Assembly: GCF_021202945.1 (NCBI RefSeq) | Contig: NZ_JAJOYR010000001.1 | Coordinates: 868,001-932,000 of the forward strand | Source of the DNA: Stenotrophomonas sp. SY1 | Lineage (GTDB): Bacteria > Pseudomonadota > Gammaproteobacteria > Xanthomonadales > Xanthomonadaceae | Direction: 5' to 3' | Length of the DNA: 64,000 nt | Part shown: positions 1 through 8,107 of the stretch, piece by piece | Position numbering within the stretch: position 1 is the stretch's first letter | Layout of the letters: every line of letters starts with the position of its first letter | Translations under genes and position numbers: made by a program | The notes under the pieces: model-generated | Databases searched by the model: none | Told to the model about the DNA's origin: nothing | Seen by the model: only the letters and a program-made list of their open reading frames with translations

Positions 1-718
1 GACTCTGTACCAAGGAAAGCTCACGCTCTAGCTTGGAAATTTGCTCGCGCGTGATGTCCGGCTTTCGACCAGTCACCATAGGTTTGACGAGTTGATCATC
101 AGGAGTGGCATGGAGCAATGCGCGTGCGAACTGGGTTGTAAAAGTGCGATGTCCTGACATCAACTCGGCTGCTTCAATCTGCCTAAGCGGCTTCATACGT
201 TTGAGAATCTCGAACACGACCATCGGACAGGTCTTGTCTGATAGAAGCGTGGCAACTTCGGGACATATTCCATCAAGCAATCGGAAGCGCCGACGAATCG
301 ATGTGGCCTCAAGGTTAAGTGCCTCGGCGATGCGATCCTCAGAGACACCGTGCTCGACGGCGCGCACAATCATCATGTGCTCTTGAACGGCTGATAGCCT
401 GCTGATGCGCTTGTTGTAGGTGTAGGATTCGTCATCCGTTGAGATCAGGCACTCGACGTCTTCGGCACCTAAATCCCGGAGAATTTCAACGCGCATTAAT
501 CCGTCCAGTAGTAGGTAGGTTCCGTCGTCCAATGGGTTGGGGGCGACGACGGGAAGTTCGACCAAGCCGATGGTGCGAATGGATGCCGTAATCTGCTGGA
601 ATTTCTGACTCTGCCTGGTTGCCTTCCGCAGGGGCTTGAGGGGGACGATGCTGCATATCGGGATTAGCTTGGTATCTAGCCGGAATCCTAGGGGGGCATC
701 TTGATGGCCGTTGTTCAT
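1..718 (-). CDS. ParB-like protein with RepB-type C-terminal region (partial, 3' end outside window)
   Basis: The minus-strand frame opens with ATG at 718 and stays open to the window edge, giving about 239 residues with no stop. The protein begins MNNGHQDAPLGFRLDTKLIP. Near residues 45-80 it has a ParB-like segment (IGLVELPVVAP, then YLLLDGLMRVEILRDLG), the degenerate ParB/RepB fold that places a nucleotide- or DNA-binding box near the N-terminus. A helix-turn-helix-like stretch follows (VSEDRIAEALNLEATSIRRR), then the part that resembles the RepB plasmid-partition family. Its ATG overlaps the stop of the upstream ParB-like gene by four bases, so the two are translationally coupled. The role is inferred: DNA binding for maintenance or control of the mobile element, not necessarily plasmid partition, since no ParA is visible. 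Confidence 0.75.
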   Translation of the reverse strand, partial: MNNGHQDAPLGFRLDTKLIPICSIVPLKPLRKATRQSQKFQQITASIRTIGLVELPVVAPNPLDDGTYLLLDGLMRVEILRDLGAEDVECLISTDDESYTYNKRISRLSAVQEHMMIVRAVEHGVSEDRIAEALNLEATSIRRRFRLLDGICPEVATLLSDKTCPMVVFEILKRMKPLRQIEAAELMSGHRTFTTQFARALLHATPDDQLVKPMVTGRKPDITREQISKLERELSLVQS

Positions 719-1596
719 TGAGTCACCCTCCTTTTCATTCGGTCATCAATCGCCTTTGGAAGGGAGTCAATCCCTTCTGCGTGGAGGAGCTCGACAAATT
801 TCGGTACGGTGAGTAATTCTCGGAATGCCTCAACCACAAACAGTAGTCGGCCCTGAGTGAATTCAGCCTTCTTGGCTAGAAGTTGTTGCTTCTTTACCTC
901 TTTTTCGTAGACGCGGCGGAGGTCATCCGCGGACAACTTTTTGCTAGCCTTCTTCCCGTCAAAAGGCTTCCTTTGGGATTTCCCTCGAGCGGCTCTTTGC
1001 TCAAGAATTCGCCTGATGATCGCGAGCTTCTTCCCCTTCAGTTTTCCTTGGGTATACGCATCTGCGAGGGCAGCCTGGATCCCTGCATCGTCGCTTCTGG
1101 ATATGACGACTGCCAAACTTACAGGGATAAGTCCCGTTTCGACCGCTGATATGAGGCGTTCTTCGCCGTGTTCGAATAGGCGAAGCACCATGCCAACCCA
1201 GGATTGGGTGACGCCGAGTTTCTGTGCGATCTGGTTCTCGTCGTAGCCGCGCTTGTCGAGCGTGCATATTTCCTGCATCAGCTCGATGGGGGAATGCTGG
1301 CGTCGGGCGATGTTCTCGACCAGACTCATGACAAGGCACCGTTCTTCGCCTTCCTCAACGACGAAAGCGGGGATGTCAGTGTGTCCAAGTCGCTGGAAAG
1401 CCTCCAAGCGGCCTTGGCCGCAGACAAGGTCGTAGTGCGGCGCACTGTCTCCGCCCTTCCGCAAGCTCACCGTGATCGGGCGTTTCAGTCCGATGGCGCT
1501 GATGTTGTCGATGATGTTCTTGTGTGCGCGCGCACTCCTGTTTCTGGGGTTGATCACGCGGATGTCATCAACGGGGATCATCTGGATCGGGCGCAT
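715..1596 (-). CDS. ParB N-terminal-domain protein
   Basis: This 293-residue protein has a clear ParB/Srx-type N-terminal domain at about residues 8-85 (VDDIRVINPRNRSARAHK, then YDLVCGQGRLEAFQRLG with the Gly-Gln-Gly-Arg box). A KorB-like helix-turn-helix region follows (ENQIAQKLGVTQSWVGMVLR, about residues 120-140), then a basic, Lys-rich C-terminal third. A strong Shine-Dalgarno (gaggagg) lies just upstream of the ATG. It starts 11 bases after the recombinase stop and overlaps the next ParB-like gene by ATGA, so all three form one operon. ParB proteins bind centromere-like sites and hydrolyse CTP; whether this one does so is not shown. No parA lies nearby, so partition in the classical sense is doubtful, and a role in recombination or element regulation is equally possible. 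Confidence 0.8.
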   Translation of the reverse strand: MRPIQMIPVDDIRVINPRNRSARAHKNIIDNISAIGLKRPITVSLRKGGDSAPHYDLVCGQGRLEAFQRLGHTDIPAFVVEEGEERCLVMSLVENIARRQHSPIELMQEICTLDKRGYDENQIAQKLGVTQSWVGMVLRLFEHGEERLISAVETGLIPVSLAVVISRSDDAGIQAALADAYTQGKLKGKKLAIIRRILEQRAARGKSQRKPFDGKKASKKLSADDLRRVYEKEVKKQQLLAKKAEFTQGRLLFVVEAFRELLTVPKFVELLHAEGIDSLPKAIDDRMKRRVTQ

Positions 1597-1607
1597 ACGT
1601 GCCTCCT

Positions 1608-3173
1608 CTAGGCGGCGATGCTCATATGGAATCGTTCCGCAAGCTCATACAGCGGCGCGAGAGATTCGAAACGGTACGAATCGAGGCTTACTTCGTTGTT
1701 GTCTTCGGAGAGTCGGTGGCCGTGCAGTGGCATGTCGAGACGAGGGAATATGTAGTAGTCGAAGATAGTTGTGTTCGTGGCTGCCATGCGGGCGACCACG
1801 GTGACATCCGGCCTTAGACTGGTATCAAAACGAAGATGCCAGCGGAAGGATCCACTTGGGAGTTGTCGGCATCTGGCCAGCACGATGGAGACAGTGAACT
1901 CATCATTGACGGTGACAAGGCCCGAAGTTGCGATGTTGCTCTGACCGCCTGCAGCCATCAGGCCCTCGATGATCTCCGTCAGGATGCTCGGTAGGATCGA
2001 TCTCAGCCTCTGATTGACTTCGAGGTAGCGAAAGTCACGGTCCGGTCGGAAGCCAATCAGGGAGTAGGCGCGTACGAGGCCGCCGAAGTGCGAACGGTAG
2101 ACGCTGCTAGAGGGCATCCCCTCCTGTTCATCTATCAGTAGGCCGGACAGGGCTCCTGTGCGGTCGTACAGGCGCTTGAGGAGATCAAGCATGGTGGCTT
2201 CGTCGAAACGACGTGATCTGGCCTCGATCAGTTGTTGGGCCGCGCCAAATAAATCGGTAGGGACAATTCCTTCAAAAGCGCCGTTGCTCCGGACCCAGGC
2301 GTTGGGACTGTTTTTTACGTGTCGCTGCTTTAGCTTGAACGAGGTCCGGTTGTATACGTTGTTGCCGACGTATTTTTCATTGGTCAGAAGTTGGTGGACC
2401 GTTCCACGCGTCCATCGACGCCCCAGATCGGTACGTATGCCCATTGCATTGAGGTTGTCGGCGATCTCTCGTTCCGTGGTGCGGCGATGAACAAATTGCT
2501 CGTAGATTTCTTGGACCACGGCCACCTCGTCGGCCGGGCCCGGTGCCAGAATCACTCGATCGGTCTGTAGGCTCTTTCGTTCACCAGGCTGAAGTTGCGC
2601 CTTCGGGACCCGGCTTTCGTCCAGCAGCATGCGGCGTAGGCCGAAGCCGGGTGATCCTCCTTGTCGAAAGCCGAGTTCGATAAGCCGGCATTGCCCTTTG
2701 AAGACTTTGTTGGAGAGTTCGCGACTGTATTCGCCTGCCATTGCGCGTTTGACGCTCTTCATGATGACGGACATGGGGCTGCCGTCATTCTCAAAGGGCT
2801 CCGCGCAGTACACGACCTGAAGTCCGGCCCGTCGGCAAACGTACTCGTAGTAGGCGCTCTCATCAGCGTCCTGGAATCGTCCCCAGCGACTGATGTCGTA
2901 GACCAGAATGGCCTTGAATTCCAAGTTGGAGGTCTGAACGTCCTGAATCAGCTGTTTGAGGGCGTCACGGCCATCCAAACTCAAGCCGCTTTTGCCTTCG
3001 TCCGCATAGGTGCGAACGATGTCAAAACCATGCTGAGCGGCATACTTCTCGATGGCCTCGCGCTGGTTCTCCGTTGAGTAGCGCTGATGGTCAGTCGACA
3101 TGCGCACATACCGCGCGGCGGGGATGAGAGGTTCCCCGCCGATCTGAAGCGGACCTAAGCGTCGATCAGCCAT
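1608..3173 (-). CDS. large serine recombinase (recombinase family protein)
   Basis: This 521-residue large serine recombinase has an N-terminal resolvase domain at about residues 18-165. The catalytic motif is ARYVRMSTDHQ, with the nucleophilic serine at about position 26, and the conserved arginines lie in a segment around ILVYDISRWGRF. A Recombinase domain follows at about residues 185-300 (GFGLRR, then YVGNNVYNR), and the long C-terminal region serves in such enzymes for att-site recognition. The family catalyses site-specific integration and excision of phages and islands through a 5'-phosphoserine link. It is the first gene of a three-gene operon with two ParB-like genes. It starts 98 bases below the XRE regulator, which probably controls it. 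This is the main sign that the left part of the window is a mobile element. Confidence 0.9.
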   Translation of the reverse strand: MADRRLGPLQIGGEPLIPAARYVRMSTDHQRYSTENQREAIEKYAAQHGFDIVRTYADEGKSGLSLDGRDALKQLIQDVQTSNLEFKAILVYDISRWGRFQDADESAYYEYVCRRAGLQVVYCAEPFENDGSPMSVIMKSVKRAMAGEYSRELSNKVFKGQCRLIELGFRQGGSPGFGLRRMLLDESRVPKAQLQPGERKSLQTDRVILAPGPADEVAVVQEIYEQFVHRRTTEREIADNLNAMGIRTDLGRRWTRGTVHQLLTNEKYVGNNVYNRTSFKLKQRHVKNSPNAWVRSNGAFEGIVPTDLFGAAQQLIEARSRRFDEATMLDLLKRLYDRTGALSGLLIDEQEGMPSSSVYRSHFGGLVRAYSLIGFRPDRDFRYLEVNQRLRSILPSILTEIIEGLMAAGGQSNIATSGLVTVNDEFTVSIVLARCRQLPSGSFRWHLRFDTSLRPDVTVVARMAATNTTIFDYYIFPRLDMPLHGHRLSEDNNEVSLDSYRFESLAPLYELAERFHMSIAA

Positions 3174-3231
3174 TGCCGTGCTTGGGCGTAGCCCTGCCAG
3201 CTAGATGAGGATTCAATCCTCTACCAAAATG

Positions 3232-3255
3232 TTGGAAAATGTCAAGCCATTCCAA
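3232..3255. promoter_or_regulatory. inverted repeat upstream of the recombinase operon
   Basis: The hexamers TTGGAA (3232-3237) and TTCCAA (3250-3255) form an inverted repeat with a 12-base spacer inside an A+T-rich gap between the XRE regulator and the recombinase. The position fits an operator for the XRE protein, but only the symmetry is seen; binding is inference. Confidence 0.3.
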
Positions 3256-3271
3256 TACTTTGCAAATTTCC

Positions 3272-3652
3272 CTACTCAAGCTGAAAGGATTCGTCGCGGG
3301 TGGTTTCGACCGATTCGGAGGATATTGCGATAAGTAGTTGGAGCACCGCTTTTTGTTGCGCCGCAGTAAGCCCTCGAAACCGGTCGAGCAGCCGAATTTC
3401 GCGTGATTCAAGTGGCCGGGGCACATCGTCTGCAACGAGCGCCCAAGGGTGGCAGCCCAAGGCCTGTCCCAGGCTTTGAAGCCAATCGGCGGTTAGCCGG
3501 CGCCTACCTGCCTCAAGATTGCTGATTTGCTGGTTTGTTGTGTTGGTGAGCGAGGCGAGCTTGTCCAGCGACAGTCCTCGAGCCTCGCGGAAGGCCTTAA
3601 TTCGGTTGTGCACGCTCCGGCATATCCCTGAAATTGGGGCGTCGTCGCCCAT
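3272..3652 (-). CDS. XRE-family transcriptional regulator
   Basis: This 126-residue protein has a Cro/CI-type helix-turn-helix at about residues 15-70 (IKAFREARGLSLDKLASLTN, then TTNQQISNLEAGRRRLTADW). A short C-terminal tail follows, containing RLLDRFRGLTAAQQKAVLQL, a helix common in phage-type repressors. I chose ATG at 3652 because it follows an AGGA element; an upstream TTG at 3673 would add seven residues. It sits just upstream of, and on the same strand as, the recombinase-ParB operon. The likely role is repressor of the mobile element, with an inverted repeat in the gap as a possible operator. Confidence 0.8.
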   Translation of the reverse strand: MGDDAPISGICRSVHNRIKAFREARGLSLDKLASLTNTTNQQISNLEAGRRRLTADWLQSLGQALGCHPWALVADDVPRPLESREIRLLDRFRGLTAAQQKAVLQLLIAISSESVETTRDESFQLE

Positions 3653-3894
3653 TTTTCCTGCTGTGTAACTCAATCAGAACATCCAGCTTCTCAAGCAGCA
3701 ACCCTTCACCATGATCTAGATCGTCTTCGGCAATTGCTGGCGCTGCCCCTAAAGCGGGAGCTTTCAGTCGCAATCAGACAATCTGGAAAAGAACCTGGCG
3801 CAGTTCGTGCCAGATGACCTGCGAAAACCGTGTCAGGACGCAGTTCATTGCCAGGGTTTGTCTATCGTCGAGTGTGAATTTGAATCGCTGAAGA

Positions 3895-4386
3895 TCAGCC
3901 AAGATCCTCCTCCCGTATCCGCCACAATGCGGTATCCGGGATCTCGGTTTCAGCCTGTTTCAGGAGATGGCGGCGAAGCTTTTCGGAGACTGCCTGATCT
4001 TCCAACTTCATGTGGATCGCAGTCCGATTGAATGTGACGTTGAAGAGCTTCAGGCGCTGTTGATCGACGCTGGTCTGCAGCGGCTGACTCGGCACCACCA
4101 GTAAAACCACTTCACAATCCATGGCCGCGGCTGCGCGGCGCAATGTGTCAATCTGCACCGTGCCGGCGCGCTCGCTGTTCTCCAACTTGAGCACCGAGCT
4201 AGGTTGCACCCCCAGTCGTCGTGCGAGCTCGGTTCGCGACATCCCTAAGGCGTCGCGGGTGGCAGCGATCCAACCGCCGCGTGGTACAGGACGAAGCCTG
4301 GGTAGTATCTGACGCAGCCAATTGCCGGTTTGATCGAGCTTGGATCTGGCTAAGCGACGCATCTGGGAAGTCGCGTTGGGAGCCAT
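3895..4386 (-). CDS. mobile mystery protein A-like XRE regulator (orphan)
   Basis: The 163-residue product starts at ATG 4386, which has an AAAGGA Shine-Dalgarno; a GTG 27 codons upstream lies inside a palindrome and is unlikely. The family signature is the segment RPVPRGGWIAATRDALGMSR followed by a helix-turn-helix (TELARRLGVQPSSVLKLENS). Next comes IDTLRRAAAAMDCEVVLLVV, a layout matching mobile mystery protein A. That family normally sits immediately before a Fic-domain partner, mobile mystery protein B. Here no such partner follows: the 242 bases downstream contain nothing recognisable before the next XRE gene. It is therefore an orphan regulator or a remnant of a toxin-antitoxin-like pair. 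Confidence 0.75.
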   Translation of the reverse strand: MAPNATSQMRRLARSKLDQTGNWLRQILPRLRPVPRGGWIAATRDALGMSRTELARRLGVQPSSVLKLENSERAGTVQIDTLRRAAAAMDCEVVLLVVPSQPLQTSVDQQRLKLFNVTFNRTAIHMKLEDQAVSEKLRRHLLKQAETEIPDTALWRIREEDLG

Positions 4387-5068
4387 CAGGGGGTTCCTTT
4401 CAAGGATCAAAAGATTAGCGTAATTATTCCCTGTATGGCTCTTTTGTATGTGTGGTTTCTGCCACACAGGGCTCTAGTCACTATTCAATCGCTCTATGAA
4501 GCGCTTGTTCGGCCGGCCGCGCCGGATGGCCTCCTACCCGGATCGTCGATGGTCAGCTGTAGGCGCCTCTGACGTCGGCGTTGGTGCCGGAGAGTCAGTT
4601 GCGCTCTCACCATCTCTCCACGCGTCCAAAAGATTGCCCCAACATGTCGCTTGGTGGCATCCCTTCGCCTCGAGAATTTTCGGCTTCAAGACCGGACGGG
4701 AACACCATTGCCTGTCGAATCTGGTATCGGGGGGGCAATCGCCGCTTAGGCCCTTTTTTGGAGAACGCTAAAAATGGGAGGATTACCATGCGTCTTGCAA
4801 GGACGCCGATGAATGACGGATCAGATGCCGTAATGCTTGGGTAGATTTTTAATCCTGAGATCATCGGGGCGTACGGAACGGAGAAATCTATGCGCGCGCG
4901 CCTGCTGCGGTGCGGCATACAGGCCGACAGGGGGGGGGGCTCGCGTATACTGTTAAGCTGGGGAATGCCACATGCCGGTCGACTCACCTCGGGCCTCTCA
5001 GCCCCTGAGACGCATGGGAAGGATCATGCGTGCGTGCGGTACTTGTGATTCTGAGGAAAGGGAACTCA
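4387..5068. other. intergenic region of the island
   Basis: This is a 680-base gap between divergent genes. It contains the palindrome at 4449-4468, a G run near 4930, and a short ORF of 18 codons at 4788-4844 (MRLARTPMNDGSDAVMLG) with a good gggagga ribosome-binding site that could be a leader peptide. Longer open frames here have no recognisable content and look random. The promoters for the divergent genes on both sides must lie here, but I cannot place them with confidence. Confidence 0.4.
4449..4468. promoter_or_regulatory. palindrome upstream of mobile mystery protein A, probable operator
   Basis: TGTGTGG (4449-4455) and CCACACA (4462-4468) form a perfect inverted repeat with a six-base spacer, about 63-82 bases upstream of the ATG of the XRE gene. 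The spacing and symmetry fit autoregulation by its own helix-turn-helix protein. This is inference from position. Confidence 0.45.
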
Positions 5069-6136
5069 ATGAACGCGATCGTTGCGCCGTCGTCTAACCG
5101 TAGGGTTCTGAGCACCACGCTGCACCATTTGGACCTGAACAGCAGCACGTGTACTGCTGCCACCATTCCAACTGGCAATTCTGACCTCGGTACGTATTTG
5201 GATGAGCTGCTTTATGAGATTAGCGCCAAGCCCCAGCACCGCGCTTATCAGCTGTCCAGTGGCACGACTGAGTTCGCTACCTCGCTAGGCGGGTTCTATC
5301 AGGCGCAGGGCCTGGCCACGACGGGGACCGAAGCACTTGCTGAGCGTTTGCTCCGCATCGAGCTGCAGACCGATGCCAAGTACGGACATTTGAATCCAAC
5401 CGGCACACATATTCGCAAGGGGAGCTTCCTGCAATACATGTACCAGGAGAACTCCCGGTACCACTATCTTGGCGTGAAAGTCGATCACCACGCCTTTATC
5501 GATGAGCAGGACCTCCGTAAACGAATTGGCCTTGGACAGACACAAAAACTGTTCAAGGCATGCCGTGTGACGTTCGATGTCAACGGCGCGCCGGAGGAGA
5601 CGCTCGTATTCGATACGAACACGCGCCCATCGGTCTATTGGTGGCGTGATTTCTGGGAGCTCAAGGAACTTAGGAGCGATCGCCACAATACCGAGACTGC
5701 CATTCGGGGTGTTATCAAATGTCTCAATGCGATCAAGAAGACAGCCCCAACCGACTATACCCATCTAAGAAATGCAGCAATCACCGCATTCAAGCAAGCC
5801 GGCGCGCTCGACTTTACAGTCTTTGTCGATGGCATTTTCGCTAATTACCAACCCGTAGAGCAGTTGTTGGCGCAATCCCTCCCTAAGGTCGTGGAGAAGA
5901 TTAGGCAGTTGCCGACCACCAGCAAGTTCGACGTGCAGTTCACGCTCGTCCCGGAGGCGGTGCCTTTCAGACGCATGAATGTTGCTGTTAGCGAAGAGAT
6001 ATCGCTGAGTTACAACGAGGATGTGGCTAACCTAGATGACAAGATCTGGTCTTCAAAGACGCGGGACGGCCGGGATGTCGTTGTCATTCGCGCCACTGAA
6101 GCAGCTGATCGATTCAAGTTCAAACCTTGGACGTGA
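5069..6136 (+). CDS. uncharacterised protein, weakly NdpA/YejK-like; first gene of a candidate novel module
   Basis: This soluble protein has 355 residues and no signal peptide or membrane segment. The ATG at 5069 is chosen over one 13 codons upstream because it follows a strong aggaaaggga ribosome-binding site. The layout recalls the nucleoid-associated NdpA/YejK family: an N-terminal strand-helix unit (VLSTTLHHLDLN), a segment in which a YLDELLYE helix precedes AYQL, and a central GSFLQYMYQENSRYHYLGVK strand pair like the family's core sheet. Near the C-terminus is EEISLSYNEDVANLDDKIW. The similarity is weak and was judged by eye. The next gene starts one base after its stop, so the two are co-expressed. 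It might bind nucleic acid, but no catalytic motif is visible. Codon use is less GC-rich than in the chromosomal genes to the right. Confidence 0.7.
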   Translation: MNAIVAPSSNRRVLSTTLHHLDLNSSTCTAATIPTGNSDLGTYLDELLYEISAKPQHRAYQLSSGTTEFATSLGGFYQAQGLATTGTEALAERLLRIELQTDAKYGHLNPTGTHIRKGSFLQYMYQENSRYHYLGVKVDHHAFIDEQDLRKRIGLGQTQKLFKACRVTFDVNGAPEETLVFDTNTRPSVYWWRDFWELKELRSDRHNTETAIRGVIKCLNAIKKTAPTDYTHLRNAAITAFKQAGALDFTVFVDGIFANYQPVEQLLAQSLPKVVEKIRQLPTTSKFDVQFTLVPEAVPFRRMNVAVSEEISLSYNEDVANLDDKIWSSKTRDGRDVVVIRATEAADRFKFKPWT

Positions 6137-6137
6137 C

Positions 6138-7823
6138 ATGGGCGTCGACTTTGGTGCCATATTCGCTGCTGTAGACCTCGCCAATGCGACGCGGGTGGAG
6201 CGCCTCGACGAGTTCGAGCTTTTCGTTGAAGATGAATTGACTCAGGCCCAGGCGCATGTGGTCGCGCTTGCACTCCTTGGGATCGGTCCCTCTTTGCCCA
6301 CTCGTGATCGATTTGAAATCACGATCACAGTCGACGGTGAGGCCGCCAGTGCTTGCGACGATGAAGAGGACAGCCGCGTCAGGATTGGAGGTCTGTTTGA
6401 TCTCGGAAGTAATACCCGTGCCGAGGTAGGCTTTCGCGTCATCATAGGCAAGCAGGTGCAGCACAATGCCATCTCTGTCTATGACATGGAGGCTTTTGGT
6501 CGGTACCTCGCCCAGGAGCCCCTCACGCAAGTGCTCGAGGCGCTTGCGGCTCGGCTTGACGGGCACCTCCGCCTAGTTTGCATTGGCTTACGTAAGCAGG
6601 GAGGTAGCGCCACCCTGAAGTTCGTGCCGGAGGACCACGAAGAGCCAGCGACGGCTACGCTGCCGAGCGCGGCGCGTGAGCGCATCATTGCGCTGTTCAA
6701 GGAAAATTCATTTAGCGCGTCTCTTCCTGGGAAGCTTATTCCTCAAGACTTTCAGCTCGACACACCGTTGGGACAGCCCGCGGTCGATGGATTCTTTGCA
6801 CGCGCTAGCGCGGTTCTTAGTGCTGTGTACCTATGTAACAACGCAGAGCTTGAATCCGACAACACCTTGACCTACCGCATGGCCGGTTACAAGGTTCTGG
6901 AAGAGAAGCGGATTCCCGTGGCCGAACTCTCCGGTGCGCATGAGGTGCTGAACAAGATCGCCAGTTGGGCATACGATGCCGGTGGCAGCACAGACAAGGT
7001 GGGCCTGGCGCGCAATGTACTTTCCCTCCATGTGGCGTCTTTGTGCGACCTAGCCCACCAGCCCCATGTTCTGAATGCCATCTTGTCCAACTACCAGATC
7101 TATCTGAAGGACAACGTATCGGCGTATCTCGAAGTGAGAAATCGAATGGCCGAGCTTCTGCTGGAATCCACGGCCAAAACCCATGCGCTCGTAGAAAGCC
7201 TATTGGACTCTGTGCGCAACGGCATGCTGGTGGTGTTTACGTTCGTGCTGACCGTGGTGGTGGTCAACGGCTTAAAGGACACCGGTGCGAGGGTGGTTTT
7301 CTCGGGAGAGTACGTTTGGATCGTCATTATCATCGCAGTACTTTGCAGCATCTGGATACATAGTGCGTGCAAAGATGTCGTGACTAGGTTCGACAGTGCG
7401 ACTAGATCCACAACGCAGCTTCTCCGGGACAGTTACCGAAACGTGCTGATCGAGGACGAGGTCGATCAACATACGGCCAAGACGTTCGCCAACAACAGAG
7501 GCCATTTGATTGAGCAGGTCAGAAGATACCGCCGTCTGTGGTATTTGGTGTCGGTGACGCTGGTGGCCACGTTCGCCATCGGCTACGTAGTGAGCTATCA
7601 GCTGCCTAGATTCAGTAGTCCGAAAGCTGATAGTGGAGCCGCTTCTACAAACCAAGCGCCCGCCTCATCGCGTGAGGAGCCGGGGCGCGTTCGGAGTAAG
7701 GGCGTCGGAAATGTTTCTGGTGCGGTAAAGCCGACCGCGAGGGCTTCGCAGATGGCGCCCGCAGATAGTCAGGCGCCCCCGGTAAGCAAGGAGACGGCGG
7801 TCCATCGCGAAACCTCACAGTGA
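6138..7823 (+). CDS. uncharacterised membrane-anchored protein; second gene of the candidate module
   Basis: This 561-residue protein starts one base after the preceding stop (tgacATG). A soluble region of about 360 residues comes first, with no motif I recognise. Two closely spaced hydrophobic segments follow at about 361-379 (GMLVVFTFVLTVVVVNGL) and 392-410 (YVWIVIIIAVLCSIWIHSA). A charged linker leads to a third segment at about 468-490 (WYLVSVTLVATFAIGYVVSY). The last 70 residues are low-complexity, rich in Pro, Ala, Ser and Glu, and probably disordered. With no N-terminal signal, the large head is predicted to be cytoplasmic. The pairing of a membrane protein with a possible DNA-associated partner in a mobile island resembles two-gene defence systems such as Kiwa, but no direct homology to KwaA or KwaB is evident. 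Confidence 0.75.
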   Translation: MGVDFGAIFAAVDLANATRVERLDEFELFVEDELTQAQAHVVALALLGIGPSLPTRDRFEITITVDGEAASACDDEEDSRVRIGGLFDLGSNTRAEVGFRVIIGKQVQHNAISVYDMEAFGRYLAQEPLTQVLEALAARLDGHLRLVCIGLRKQGGSATLKFVPEDHEEPATATLPSAARERIIALFKENSFSASLPGKLIPQDFQLDTPLGQPAVDGFFARASAVLSAVYLCNNAELESDNTLTYRMAGYKVLEEKRIPVAELSGAHEVLNKIASWAYDAGGSTDKVGLARNVLSLHVASLCDLAHQPHVLNAILSNYQIYLKDNVSAYLEVRNRMAELLLESTAKTHALVESLLDSVRNGMLVVFTFVLTVVVVNGLKDTGARVVFSGEYVWIVIIIAVLCSIWIHSACKDVVTRFDSATRSTTQLLRDSYRNVLIEDEVDQHTAKTFANNRGHLIEQVRRYRRLWYLVSVTLVATFAIGYVVSYQLPRFSSPKADSGAASTNQAPASSREEPGRVRSKGVGNVSGAVKPTARASQMAPADSQAPPVSKETAVHRETSQ

Positions 7824-8107
7824 TCACGATGATTCATCGACAAATGGCAGCGCGTGTCCAAGGGTGGCCTTGTAGTCATGGGGCTAAAGGCTGCCTTGTG
7901 TATGCGATTTTGCTTTTTTGCAGCGGGTGGCAGGACTGCGAAGTGATCGATATGTGCTGGATTGCGTGTGCCAGTCTTCTGGGAGGATCGGTACGAACCT
8001 ATCAGGACTGGGAGCAAGAACGGCTCGAATCATCCGGCGCAGCCAAGACGCTGCTGAAGGTTGCCCCCATCCGCCCTGATGCTGTGCGTGAAGCCATGGC
8101 AGTTTGA
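7820..8107 (+). CDS. small hypothetical protein overlapping the membrane protein gene
   Basis: This open frame of 95 codons begins with GTG at 7820, overlapping the upstream TGA (GTGA), or with ATG at 7829. The product has a moderately hydrophobic N-terminal half (GCLVYAILLFCSG, then CWIACASLLGG), five cysteines within residues 18-50 and a charged C-terminal tail. I recognise no family. The overlap makes it a possible third member of the module, but the frame could be fortuitous: there is no Shine-Dalgarno and the amino-acid composition is unremarkable. Confidence 0.35.
   Translation: MITMIHRQMAARVQGWPCSHGAKGCLVYAILLFCSGWQDCEVIDMCWIACASLLGGSVRTYQDWEQERLESSGAAKTLLKVAPIRPDAVREAMAV

Noticed and set aside
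4607..4987. Minus-strand frame of 126 codons in the island gap
   Set aside because: It has no recognisable motif, no ribosome-binding site and random-looking composition.
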